The notes under the pieces were generated by a model. That model searched no databases and was not told the origin of the DNA. It saw nothing but the letters and a program-made list of their open reading frames with translations. Both the position numbers and the translations under genes were made by a program. Shown piece after piece: positions 35,296 through 44,579 of a stretch of 64,000 nucleotides of DNA. Source of the stretch: RI-153 sp963721725 (GTDB lineage Bacteria; Chloroflexota; Anaerolineae; Caldilineales; Caldilineaceae); NCBI GenBank assembly GCA_963721725.1, contig CAVRLX010000025.1, positions 16,707 through 80,706 on the forward strand, read 5' to 3'. Every line of letters begins with the position of its first letter. The stretch's first letter is position 1.

Positions 35296-37852
35296 ATGAA
35301 GTCATTGGGCAAAATATCGGTCTTCCCCAAACTGCCCCCGTCCCTTGTGCGGCTTCAGGAACTAGCCTATAACCTCTGGTGGATCTGGCAGCCAGACGCA
35401 CAGGCCCTCTATTCACAACTGGATCCCGACCTGTGGAAACGGGTAAATCAGAATCCCGTCAAGTTTTTGCGCAGCGCCAAACAACAACAGTTGAACAAAG
35501 CGGCGCAGGACGCTGCCTATTTAGAGCAATACCATGCTGTGCTGGCCGCGTTTGACGCCTACATGGATCCGCAGGCCAGCACTTGGTTTCGCCGCCAACA
35601 TGGCGAAGACAGCGGGCTGACCATTGCCTATTTCAGCGCCGAATTTGGTCTGCACGAAGCGCTGCCCATCTATAGCGGTGGCTTGGGCATCCTCAGCGGC
35701 GACCACTGTAAAGAGGCCAGCGATTTGGGGCTGCCCTTTGTGGGCGTGGGCTTTCTCTATCCCCAGGGCTATTTTACCCAGCGCATCACTGGCACAGGCG
35801 AACAAGAGGCTATCTACGAAAAGATCGACTTTTCCGAAGTGCCGGCGCAGCCCGCGCTGGACGCCAACGGCCAGCCGGTGATGATCCATGTGGATCTGCC
35901 CGGCCGCACGGTCTATGCCAAAGTCTGGCGGATTCAGGTGGGGCGCATCCCGCTCTATCTCATGGACACCGACGTGGAGCGCAACGCCCCCCAGGATCGG
36001 GAACTCAGTGCCCGCCTCTATGGCGGCGATCAGCGAGATGCGCATCAGCCAGGAGTTTGTGTTGGGCATCGGCGGGGTGCGCGCCCTGCGCGCCCTGGGC
36101 TATGCCCCCACCGTCTGGCACATGAACGAGGGTCACAGCGCTTTCTTGAACCTGGAACGCATCCGCGAATTGGTCCGAGTCCGCGCAGATGAACTTTGAC
36201 GAAGCCATGGAAACTGTGCGCGCTGGCTCGGTCTTCACCACGCACACGCCGGTGGCCGCCGGCCACGATGCCTTCGCCTTTGAGCTGGTGGAGAAATTTT
36301 TCTGGCAATATTGGGGCCAGATCGGCATTGATCGCAACCGTTTTATGGAGCTGGCCTCCCACGATCAAGGCTGGGGATCGCAATTCAGCATGACAGTGCT
36401 GGCCTTCCGCCTCAGCGCCTATCACAACGGCGTCAGCCAAGCTACACGGTCACGTTTCACGGAAGATGTGGGCCGAACTCTGGCCCGGCACGCCCGTGGA
36501 ACAGGTCCCCATCGGCCACATCACCAACGGCGTCCACACGGGAACCTGGCTTGTGCCGGAGCTACGCACGCTCTACAGCCAATATCTACAAGCCGACTGG
36601 ATGGAAGAGGTGGACGACCCACAAACCTGGCACGCCGCCGACGCCATCCCCGATGCCGAACTGTGGAAGGTGCATGTGGCGCGCAAGTACAAGCTCATCG
36701 ACTTTGTGCGCGACCGTGTGCAACAGCAATATCTGCGCCACGGCGAAGGCTCCAAACGCATGGCAGCGGCGGCTGGGCTGCTCGATCCCAACGCCTTGAC
36801 CCTGGGCTTTGCCCGCCGCTTTGCCACCTACAAACGCGCCACGCTGATCTTCCGCGACATGGAGCGGCTTAAACGCATCTTGCTCGACCCCCGACCGCCC
36901 GGTGCAGATTATCTTCTCTGGCAAGGCCCACCCGCGCGACGAGCCGGGGCGTGCCCTGATCCGCCGCATCTATGAGATCAGCCAAGACCCAGCCCTTGAG
37001 GGCAAAATCGTCTTTGTGGAAAACTACGACATGAACATCGCCCGCCACTTGATTTCAGGCGTGGATGTCTGGCTCAACAACCCGCGCCGCCCCTACGAGG
37101 CCAGCGGCACCAGCGGTGAAAAGGCCGCGCTCAGCGGCGCGCCCAACTTCAGCGTGCTGGACGGCTGGTGGCGCGAGGCCTATGACGGCCAAAATGGCTG
37201 GTCGATTGGCGAAGAGCGCGAATATAAAGATCTGGAAACCCAGGATGAAGCCGATGCCCAAAGCCTCTATGCCACGTTGGAAGACGAAATTGTGCCCCGC
37301 TATTATGACCGGGACAGCGACGGCGTGCCCCATGCCTGGGCAGAGAGCATGAAGGCATCGATTAAAAGCTGTGGCCCAGCCTTTAGCATGAAGCGTATGA
37401 TCAAAGACTACACCGAACAATACTATGTTCCGGCCATGCACAGCGCCCTCCAATATCTGGACAACAACGCTGCCGTGGGGCGGAGCATGGCCGCATGGAA
37501 GCGCCATGTACGCCAGCATTGGGGATCGGTGAGCCTTCAGATCAAACAGAATGCTCCTTCCCAAGCCAGCGTTGGCGATCCGGTGACCGTTGTGGCCCAA
37601 GTGTGGACGGGGCAGATGAGCCAAGACGAGATCGCTGCCGAGATTGTCATCGGCCAGCAAAACGAACTCAACATTATCGAAAATCCGCAGACCATCCCCA
37701 TGCAACCCAGCACCGACGGTCAGGGCACTCTGGAATATACCGCTGCCATCACACCTGAAGACAGCGGTCAGCTCACCGTGGGCGTGCGTCTGCGCCCCGA
37801 CCGCAAGGAATTGATCAACCCCTATGAACTGGGGTTGAGTCGCTGGGCGTAG
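35296..37852 (+). CDS. Alpha-glucan (glycogen/maltodextrin) phosphorylase, four frameshifts
   Basis: The N-terminus has the DUF3417 domain of TIGR02094 phosphorylases (LAYNLWWIWQPDAQALYSQL), then SAEFGLHEALPIYSGGLGIL, PTVWHMNEGHSAFLNLERIR, VFTTHTPVAAGHDAF, GHITNGVHTGTW, and the pyridoxal-phosphate region EASGTSGEKAALSGAPNFSV. It releases glucose-1-phosphate from alpha-1,4-glucans. The frame breaks four times, each by one extra base: 36031-36035, 36175-36176, 36439-36440 (AA for A) and 36888-36892 (five C for four). Corrected length is 850 residues, normal for the family. The homopolymer pattern points to consensus errors rather than decay. It stands alone with its own terminator. Confidence 0.9.
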
Positions 37853-37902
37853 ATCATCGCCCGCCCTGATCTCTACACTGAGCCGCCTGCTCCAGACAGT
37901 CT

Positions 37903-37946
37903 AGCAGGACAACAAGTGAGTCGCTTGTTGTCCTGCTTTTTATTTT
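37903..37946 (+). terminator. Strong intrinsic terminator after glucan phosphorylase
   Basis: AGCAGGACAACAAG/CTTGTTGTCCTGCT with a 7-base loop is followed by TTTTATTTTT. Confidence 0.9.
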
Positions 37947-37968
37947 TACCTTTTCTCTCTTCAAAACC

Positions 37969-38008
37969 TTGACAAATAATTGACACAACCTTAATCACCT
38001 GCTATAGT
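37969..38008 (+). promoter_or_regulatory. Promoter with 11-bp direct repeats in front of carH-like gene
   Basis: TTGACA (37980-37985) and TATAGT (38003-38008) are 17 bp apart, a near-consensus promoter. A second TTGACA lies exactly 11 bp upstream (37969-37974), so TTGACA is repeated with one-turn spacing and the second copy is the -35 box. CarH operators in Thermus are built of 11-bp direct repeats with TnACA cores over the -35 region, which suggests autoregulation here. Confidence 0.65.
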
Positions 38009-38048
38009 GCAGAGACTATTTTTGTCTACCTTTGTCCAAGGAACCCAT

Positions 38049-39488
38049 ATGGCCGCCAAATCTCGTCGCAACCGCAGGGTTGCTGCTTCCCAACAAACCA
38101 CAGAAGGGCCGGAATCTCCTGAAGCGCGCCCCACCTACAATCTGCGCGCCGTGGTTCAGCGGACTGGGCTAAAGCCCGACACTTTACGAGCCTGGGAACG
38201 CCGGTATGGGCTGCCTGTGCCAGAACGCACAGCGGGCGGACATCGCATCTATTCGGAAGCGGACATTCACTGTTTGCTCTGGTTGGTGGCGCGCCAAGAA
38301 GAGGGCATGAACATCTCGCAGGCTGTGAGCCTCTGGCAAAGTCTGGCAGCCGACGGCAGACAGCCCACGCTGGATATGCCGACCATCACCTCTCAGCGAG
38401 AAGAATTGCCCCTGTACAAGATAGCGGCGGGAGGCATTGTCGATGACCTGCGTCGGCGCTGGATCGAAGCCTGTGCAGCCTTTCAAGAACGCGAGGCCGA
38501 GCAAATTCTGTCCCAAGCCTTTGCCCTCTACCCACCCGAGGTCGTCTGCATTGAAGTGTTGCAAAAAGGGCTGGGGCAGATCGGCAACGATTGGTATCGT
38601 GGGCACATGACTGTGCAACAAGAGCATTTTGCCTCGGAACTTGCCATGCGCCGCTTGGAAACTTTGCTGGCAGCGACGCCCGACCCCACCCAAGATCGAC
38701 GCATTGCTGTGGTCTGCCCGCCCCACGAAAACCACACCTTCAGTCCGCTGGTGTTAACCTTCATGTTGCGCCGTCGCGGCTGGGATGTGCTCTATCTGGG
38801 CGCGAATTTGCCCCAGGAGAAACTGGCCGACACGGTACGGATGACGCATACGGCGCTCGTGGTATTAGTGGCCCAGCAACTTTTTACCGCGGCCACCCTG
38901 ATGGAAATGGCCGAGACGTTGGCTGCGGAAAATGTGACCGTTGCCTATGGCGGCCAGATCTTTAATCTCATCCCCGATCTGCGCAAGCGGATTGCCGGTC
39001 ACTTTTTGGGTGATGATCTGCCATCGGCTCCTCGACAAGTGGAACGTTTGCTCTTGCGGGCGATAACCCCACCCACTGTGACGCCAGTTTCGCCCCGCTA
39101 CCAGAGTGCGCTGCCCCATTTTTTGGATCAGCAGAGCTTCATCGATGCCCAGGTCTGGCAGGCCATGGCGGCAAAGGGGATGCCTCAGGCACACATTTTC
39201 GCCGCCAAACAGAACTTTGGCCGGGATCTAACGGCAGCCTTGACATTGGGCAATTTGGATTATCTGGGCAATGATCTCAACTGGATCGCGGGCCTACTCT
39301 CCTATCGACAAGTACCTGTCGAGTTTTTGCTCGACTATTTGAACGCCTATTACGCAGCCTCAAAACGACTCTTAGATGAACGGGCGCATGTAATTGTTGA
39401 ATGGTTTGCCAACCTGCTTGGTCAGTATCACACACCACCCCAAAACCGAGCACAAGTCGCAGATGACAGCCGCCACGGCGTGGCGTAG
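38049..39488 (+). CDS. carH: CarH/LitR-type B12-dependent light-sensing repressor
   Basis: The start at 38049 follows AAGGAA and gives 479 residues. An N-terminal MerR-type winged helix (PDTLRAWERRYGLPVPERTA) is followed by a four-helix cobalamin cap with the diagnostic W-x9-EH motif (Trp182, Glu192-His193) and a Rossmann-type B12 domain with PPHENH (His229 probable cobalt ligand) and FMLRRRGWDVLYLGANLP. An extra C-terminal domain of about 170 residues is longer than in Thermus CarH (about 285 residues total). CarH tetramers with adenosylcobalamin repress in the dark and fall apart in light. Photolyase genes follow, fitting a light response. Confidence 0.85.
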   Translation: MAAKSRRNRRVAASQQTTEGPESPEARPTYNLRAVVQRTGLKPDTLRAWERRYGLPVPERTAGGHRIYSEADIHCLLWLVARQEEGMNISQAVSLWQSLAADGRQPTLDMPTITSQREELPLYKIAAGGIVDDLRRRWIEACAAFQEREAEQILSQAFALYPPEVVCIEVLQKGLGQIGNDWYRGHMTVQQEHFASELAMRRLETLLAATPDPTQDRRIAVVCPPHENHTFSPLVLTFMLRRRGWDVLYLGANLPQEKLADTVRMTHTALVVLVAQQLFTAATLMEMAETLAAENVTVAYGGQIFNLIPDLRKRIAGHFLGDDLPSAPRQVERLLLRAITPPTVTPVSPRYQSALPHFLDQQSFIDAQVWQAMAAKGMPQAHIFAAKQNFGRDLTAALTLGNLDYLGNDLNWIAGLLSYRQVPVEFLLDYLNAYYAASKRLLDERAHVIVEWFANLLGQYHTPPQNRAQVADDSRHGVA

Positions 39489-39521
39489 AATAGAGGACAG
39501 GCGAGTGGATTTTCTAACTAA

Positions 39522-39596
39522 ACAGGTGCGACGCACTCGCCAGGGGCTGATGGGGTGTGAAAAGCGGGTGTGGCGAGTGCGTCGCACCCTCATGTA
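39522..39596. repeat. Dispersed palindrome, full copy
   Basis: Left arm ACAGGTGCGACGCACTCGCC at 39522 and right arm TGGCGAGTGCGTCGCACCCT at 39571 frame a 28-bp centre (GGGTGTGAAAAGCGGGTG inside). It lies 15 bp before the epimerase start, so it is in that gene's leader. Confidence 0.85.
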
Positions 39597-39610
39597 GAGG
39601 AGAAGACTTT

Positions 39611-40531
39611 ATGCACGTTATCATTACCGGGGGCAGCGGGCTGATTGGCTCGGCCCTGACGAAGAGTTTATTGGCAGATGGACACCGGGTTACCATTCTG
39701 AGCCGCTCCCCTGGGCGCAAGCAACACCTTGTGCCGGATCGGGCCGCCGTGGTGGAATGGGATGGTAAAAGTGCGGCGGGCTGGGGCCATGGGGTCAACG
39801 AGGCCGACGCACTTGTCAATCTGGCCGGCGCGGGCATTGCCGACAGCCGCTGGAGCGACGAGCGCAAACAGGCCATCCGCCAGAGCCGCATCCAGGCTGG
39901 ACAAGCAATAATGGAGGCGTTGCGCGCCGCCGAACGCAAGCCGCGTGTCCTGATTCAAGCGTCTGCCGTGGGCTACTATGGCCCCAGCGACAGCACGATT
40001 CTCACCGAAGGCGCTCGCCCCGGACACGATTTCTTGTCCCAGGTCTGTTTCGATTGGGAAGGATCCACCGCCGCGGCCGCGGAGTTGGGTGTGCGTCGCC
40101 CCGTGATCCGCACTGGGATTGTGCTTAGCACCCAGGGCGGCGCGCTGCCCAAAATGTTGTTGCCCTTTCAGCTATTCATTGGCGGGCCGCTGGGCAGCGG
40201 TAAACAATATTTCCCGTGGATCCACATTGACGACGAAGTGAACGCCATCCGCTTTTTAATTGACAAAGAGGGAGCAGACGGCCCGTATAACTTGGCCACG
40301 CCCAATCCGCCCACCAACGCCGAATTTAGTAAACAACTGGGGCAGGCGATGAGCCGCCCGTCGCTGATGCCTGTGCCCTCCCCGGCGCTGAAACTGCTCT
40401 TTGGCGAAATGTCCACAGTTCTCCTCGACGGCCAGCGTGCTGTGCCGCAACAGTTGGAAACCGACGGCTTTGCCTTCCGCTATCCTGCTGCGCTCCCGGC
40501 CCTGCAAGACATCTTGCAGCGCAAGAAATAA
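39611..40531 (+). CDS. TIGR01777 family epimerase (SDR superfamily)
   Basis: The ATG at 39611, behind AGAGGAG, gives 306 residues starting HVIITGGSGLIGSAL with the NAD(P)-binding glycine motif. DALVNLAGAGIADSRW, ASAVGYYG with the catalytic tyrosine and the C-terminal DUF1731 region (LFGEMSTVLLDGQRAVPQQL) place it in the TIGR01777 group (YfcH-like). Function is unproven. It is first in a five-gene run with an SRPBCC protein and photolyase; the same pairing with SRPBCC proteins occurs in other bacteria. Confidence 0.92.
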   Translation: MHVIITGGSGLIGSALTKSLLADGHRVTILSRSPGRKQHLVPDRAAVVEWDGKSAAGWGHGVNEADALVNLAGAGIADSRWSDERKQAIRQSRIQAGQAIMEALRAAERKPRVLIQASAVGYYGPSDSTILTEGARPGHDFLSQVCFDWEGSTAAAAELGVRRPVIRTGIVLSTQGGALPKMLLPFQLFIGGPLGSGKQYFPWIHIDDEVNAIRFLIDKEGADGPYNLATPNPPTNAEFSKQLGQAMSRPSLMPVPSPALKLLFGEMSTVLLDGQRAVPQQLETDGFAFRYPAALPALQDILQRKK

Positions 40532-40534
40532 CCC

Positions 40535-40984
40535 ATGATCTATACACACCGCTTCCGTGTGCAGGCCCCGCTGGCCGCGGTGCTGGATTTCCATCGCCGC
40601 TCAGCCAGCATGGGATCCATCACGCCGCCGCCGATTATCGTGCGCGTCCATGAGGCGCCGGCCATGCTTACCAGCGGCGACACAATGGCCTTTACCATGT
40701 GGATGGGACCGTTGCCTGTGCGCTGGGTGGCGCAGATTGAATCCCACGAAGGCATCGGCTTTGTGGATCGACAGGTGCGCGGCCCCTTTGAAGCGTGGGT
40801 CCATCGCCACACGTTTGTACCCATTTCAGACACAGAAACAGAGGTCCACGATCAGGTTACCATGCAACTGCATCGAGATAGCCGCTGGTGGCAACTCGTC
40901 GGCTTTGGCATGTGGCTGGGGTTGCCCGCTCTCTTTGCCTATCGTGGCTGGCGCACCCGCCGCCTGTTGGAGACGTTCACATGA
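40535..40984 (+). CDS. SRPBCC-family (cyclase/dehydrase-like) protein
   Basis: This 149-residue protein starts 3 bp after the epimerase stop and overlaps the photolyase start (ATGA, 40981-40984). It reads MIYTHRFRVQAPLAAVLDFH, the usual opening of the START/SRPBCC lipid-binding fold, and ends with a helix-rich stretch (GFGMWLGLPALFAYRGWRTR). Proteins of this kind bind hydrophobic ligands. Its constant company with TIGR01777 and photolyase genes suggests a role in the same light or pigment response, but no reaction can be given. Confidence 0.85.
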   Translation: MIYTHRFRVQAPLAAVLDFHRRSASMGSITPPPIIVRVHEAPAMLTSGDTMAFTMWMGPLPVRWVAQIESHEGIGFVDRQVRGPFEAWVHRHTFVPISDTETEVHDQVTMQLHRDSRWWQLVGFGMWLGLPALFAYRGWRTRRLLETFT

Positions 40985-42414
40985 GTTCGTCGAGCACTGT
41001 GATCTGGTGGATTCGGCGCGATCTGCGGCTCGCCGATAACCAAGCGTTGGCGGCGGCGCGCCAGGCAGGCGATAACGTGCTGCCCGTCTTTGTGGCCGAT
41101 CCTCGGCTGATCCATTCGCCCTATAGCAATGAACGGCGCTGGGCTTTTTTACTGGCCGGGCTGCGGGCGCTGGATGCTGATCTACGCGCCCGCGGGAGTC
41201 GGGTGATTTTCTGCGCAGGCGATCCGGTGGCGGTGTTGCCCGATCTGGTACAGCGTACCGGCGCGGTTGCCGTTTATGCCGAGGCCGATGGTTCGCCCTA
41301 TGCCCGCCGCCGCGATGAAGCTGCGGGCCAACGACTGCCCTTGCTGCACTTTACCGACGGCGTGACTGCGCTGCCCCTGGGTTCGGTGCGCAAGGCCAAC
41401 GGCGCTCCCTATGTGGTCTATTCGCCCTACAAACGCCAATGGCTGGAACAGCGCCAGCCCACACGTGAGGAGATCATCCCCGCGCCGGAAACAATCCACA
41501 CCGAGAGCGCCCTGTCCGGGGCGATCCCGCACAGCCCAACCCTGCCTGATGATCTGCCGTTTGCCGCTGGCGAGGCCGCCGCGCTGGATCGGCTCACAGC
41601 TTTTGTCATGGGGGATGATGCGCCTATTTATCACTATAAAGACCTGCGCGATCTGCCAGCCGACCCCGGCACATCTCAGCTTTCGCCCTATCTGCGCTTT
41701 GGCATGATCTCGGCGCGGCAGGCTGTGGTCTCCGCTTGGAACGCCATCCACACCGCGCCGCACAAAGCTGCCCGTGCCAGCGCCGAGACTTGGCTTTCCG
41801 AATTCATTTGGCGAGACTTTTATATCACGATTCTGCATGACTTTCCGCAGGTGCGCCGCGGCAGCTTTCGCCCCAAATATGACCGTGTCGCCTGGGAGAA
41901 CGACGAATCTCACTTTGCGGCCTGGAAGTCTGGACAGACAGGCTACCCGATTGTGGATGCCGCCATGCGCCAGATGGCTGCCACTGGCTGGATGCACAAC
42001 CGCGCCCGCATGATTGTGGCCTCGTTTCTGGTCAAAGATCTGTTGATCGATTGGCGGTGGGGTGAACGCTGGTTTATGCAACAATTGGTGGATGGGGATC
42101 CCGCCGCCAACAACGGCGGGTGGCAATGGTCGGCGGGCACGGGAGCCAGCGCCGCGCCCTATTTTCGCATCTTTAACCCCACGGCTCAGGGCGAAAAATA
42201 CGACCCCACCGGGAGCTACATTCGGCATTGGCTGCCCGAACTGCGCGCCGTCCCCGACGAGTACATTCACAACCCGGACCAACTGCCCAAAGCCATGCAA
42301 GCGCGTGTCGAGTGTCTCATCGGACAGGATTACCCAGCCCCGATTGTCGATCACGCGGTGATGCGCGAACGGACACTGGCCGCTTTCAAAACGATCAAGG
42401 AGGAAATGGCATGA
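40981..42414 (+). CDS. phr: Deoxyribodipyrimidine photolyase
   Basis: The 477-residue flavoprotein has the N-terminal antenna domain (VIWWIRRDLRLADNQALAAA) and the C-terminal FAD domain with SQLSPYLRFGMIS, TWLSEFIWRDFY, GYPIVDAAMRQM, and WQWSAGTGASAAPYFRIFNP. This is a class I CPD photolyase that splits pyrimidine dimers using blue light. The start at 40981 overlaps the SRPBCC stop; a longer upstream frame is an artefact. Downstream it overlaps ldh by ATGA. The carH-like regulator lies just upstream of the operon. Confidence 0.95.
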   Translation: MSSSSTVIWWIRRDLRLADNQALAAARQAGDNVLPVFVADPRLIHSPYSNERRWAFLLAGLRALDADLRARGSRVIFCAGDPVAVLPDLVQRTGAVAVYAEADGSPYARRRDEAAGQRLPLLHFTDGVTALPLGSVRKANGAPYVVYSPYKRQWLEQRQPTREEIIPAPETIHTESALSGAIPHSPTLPDDLPFAAGEAAALDRLTAFVMGDDAPIYHYKDLRDLPADPGTSQLSPYLRFGMISARQAVVSAWNAIHTAPHKAARASAETWLSEFIWRDFYITILHDFPQVRRGSFRPKYDRVAWENDESHFAAWKSGQTGYPIVDAAMRQMAATGWMHNRARMIVASFLVKDLLIDWRWGERWFMQQLVDGDPAANNGGWQWSAGTGASAAPYFRIFNPTAQGEKYDPTGSYIRHWLPELRAVPDEYIHNPDQLPKAMQARVECLIGQDYPAPIVDHAVMRERTLAAFKTIKEEMA

Positions 42415-43352
42415 AAATTGGTGTAGTGGGAACGGGATTGGTGGGCGCAACCGCTGCCTATACGCTGGCCGTGCGTGGCATCGGCAGCCAGATTGTGCTG
42501 GTGGATAAAAATACACAGCGCGCCGAGGCCGAAGCCGACGATATTCTACATGCCGTGCCCTTTGTACAGCCGACGCGGGTCTCGGCGGGGGATTATGCCG
42601 ATCTCAAGGGCAGCCGCTTGGTGATTGTGGCGGCGGGGGTGGGGCAGCGCGCTGGCGAAACCCGCTTGGAACTGCTGGCGCGCAACGCTGCCGTCTTTGG
42701 GGCGATTATCCCCGCTATTTTAGACGCAGCGCCCGATACCATCTTGTTGATCGCCACCAACCCGGTAGACGTGATGACCCATTTGGCCGCCCACTTTGCC
42801 GCGCAACGGGGTGTTCCCCCGCAGCGTATCCTCGGCTCTGGGACCACGCTGGACACAGCACGCTTTCGCTCGCTGCTGGGACGACACACCGGCGTCGATG
42901 CGCGCCATGTCCACGCCTATGTCGTGGGCGAACATGGTGATTCGGAAGTGCTGCCCTGGTCTCTGATCCGTGTGGGCAATGTGACACTGGACGAATTTTG
43001 CGCCATGCAGGGCGTCAGTCTGGACGCTGAGCAGCGGGCCACGATTGACACACAAGTACGGCGTGCCGCTTACAAGATCATCGAGGGCAAAGGGGCGACC
43101 TATTACGGGATTGCCGGTGCGCTTTCGTCGATTGCCAACGCCATCCTGCGCGATCAGCGCACCATCCTGACTGTGTGCAAGCGCACAGCTCATGCAGCCG
43201 GCGTGGATGATGTTACCCTGGCCTTGCCCCATTTGGTGGGCGGCGATGGGATCATGGGAACCTTTCCGCTGCCGCTGAAGGCGGACGAAGCCGCTGCATT
43301 GGGGCACAGTGCACGGGTGATTCGCAGTGCAATCGATCAACTTAGTCTTTAG
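42411..43352 (+). CDS. ldh: L-lactate dehydrogenase
   Basis: The 313-residue enzyme has the NAD motif VVGTGLVGATAAYTL, the specificity loop VGQRAGETRLELLARN in which Gln (not Arg) marks lactate over malate dehydrogenase, GSGTTLDTARFR, and the active-site GEHGDSEVLPWS. It interconverts pyruvate and L-lactate with NADH. Its start overlaps the photolyase stop and lies in the same operon, an unusual partner. A membrane protein follows 13 bp later. Confidence 0.93.
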   Translation: MKIGVVGTGLVGATAAYTLAVRGIGSQIVLVDKNTQRAEAEADDILHAVPFVQPTRVSAGDYADLKGSRLVIVAAGVGQRAGETRLELLARNAAVFGAIIPAILDAAPDTILLIATNPVDVMTHLAAHFAAQRGVPPQRILGSGTTLDTARFRSLLGRHTGVDARHVHAYVVGEHGDSEVLPWSLIRVGNVTLDEFCAMQGVSLDAEQRATIDTQVRRAAYKIIEGKGATYYGIAGALSSIANAILRDQRTILTVCKRTAHAAGVDDVTLALPHLVGGDGIMGTFPLPLKADEAAALGHSARVIRSAIDQLSL

Positions 43353-43365
43353 GAGAAACAACCTT

Positions 43366-44406
43366 ATGGCCTTGCGTGCTGAAACAACATCCTTATCCCC
43401 AAAAAACACCGGCACGCCGCGCCGAGATCAACTGGCGCTGTGGGGCGGCATTCTCTTTAGCCTGCTCTTTACGGTCCTAATCTGGCTGCTGGGCGGACGG
43501 CTCGAAAGTGTGCGTTTGCTGCCCGACGCTGGCGCAAGCTGGTATTACTGGAAGCTGCCCGACCCCACCTTTTGGACGCGGGCCACCGCGTGGGGGTTCT
43601 ATTTGCTGCATCAAGTGGCGCTGTGGGGCATCATCTATTACGCCCAGACCTATCGGAAGCACCGTTATACCAACGGGCTGCACCGCATTAACGTGATTGC
43701 GCTGGGCGTCAACGCCTTTTTCATCGCCCTGCATCTGGTACAGACCCACATCTGGTACGACGGGCTGGCCCAAGATGTCTCGATCTTCAGTTCACAAGGG
43801 TCGGTGATTGTGCTGCTGGTTTGGGTGCTGCTCATGGAGAACAACCGGCGCGGTCTCTTTTTTGGCAAACGTGCGCCGATCTCCCAAGAAGTGATCCGCT
43901 TTGCGCGCGAATACCACGGCTACTTTTTCGCCTGGGCCACGGTTTACACCTTTTGGTATCACCCCGCCGTCTCCACGCCCGGCCATCTGGTGGGCTTCTT
44001 CTATACGTTCCTGCTTTTACTCCAAAGCAGCCTGCTCTATACACGGATGCATACCAACCGCTGGTGGACCTTCGCGCTCGAGGTCTCTGTGCTGATCCAC
44101 GGCTCGCTGGTGGCGGTGATGCAGGGTAACGGCATCTGGCCCATGTTCCTCTTTGGGTTCGCCGGCATCTTTGTGATCACCCAAATGTACGGGCTGGGGC
44201 TGTCGTTACGAACCAAGCTCATTTTACTGGCCGTGTTTGCCGGGAGCGCGCTTTTCATCTATAGTGACCGTGGCTTCAACAAGCTCGATGAAATCATCCG
44301 CATTCCCCTCATCGACTATCTCGCAGTCTTTGTGCTCGCCGGCCTCTTCTGGCTGGGGTTGAAGATTGCCCGCAGGGTGCGGCAGCCGAAGCTGGAAACC
44401 GGTTGA
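43366..44406 (+). CDS. Polytopic membrane protein of unknown function
   Basis: The ATG at 43366 behind AGGAGA gives 346 residues with about nine membrane helices and a basic C-terminus. Histidines in FYLLHQVALWG, FFIALHLVQTHIWYD, REYHGYFFAWATVYTFWYHP and LIHGSLVAVMQG sit within helices, a pattern that could bind haem or metal, but I do not recognise the family. It is last in the photolyase-ldh operon. Homologues are expected in related bacteria; function is open. Confidence 0.7.
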   Translation: MALRAETTSLSPKNTGTPRRDQLALWGGILFSLLFTVLIWLLGGRLESVRLLPDAGASWYYWKLPDPTFWTRATAWGFYLLHQVALWGIIYYAQTYRKHRYTNGLHRINVIALGVNAFFIALHLVQTHIWYDGLAQDVSIFSSQGSVIVLLVWVLLMENNRRGLFFGKRAPISQEVIRFAREYHGYFFAWATVYTFWYHPAVSTPGHLVGFFYTFLLLLQSSLLYTRMHTNRWWTFALEVSVLIHGSLVAVMQGNGIWPMFLFGFAGIFVITQMYGLGLSLRTKLILLAVFAGSALFIYSDRGFNKLDEIIRIPLIDYLAVFVLAGLFWLGLKIARRVRQPKLETG

Positions 44407-44457
44407 TCAACGGGGATGCTCAACGCTAAGGAGTAACGAGTAAGGGGAGATACCTAT

Positions 44458-44532
44458 ACAGGTGCGACGCACTCGCCAGGCATAGATTGGGTGTGAAAAA
44501 CCTGTGTGGCGAGTGCGTCGCACCCTAGACCT
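44458..44532. repeat. Dispersed palindrome, full copy
   Basis: Arms ACAGGTGCGACGCACTCGCC (44458) and TGGCGAGTGCGTCGCACCCT (44507) enclose a centre almost identical to the copy at 39522 (TTGGGTGTGAAAAACCTGTG here). Confidence 0.88.
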
Positions 44533-44579
44533 CGAAGGGGATTCGACAAGTTCTCTCACTCCTTACTCGTTAAATAGAC

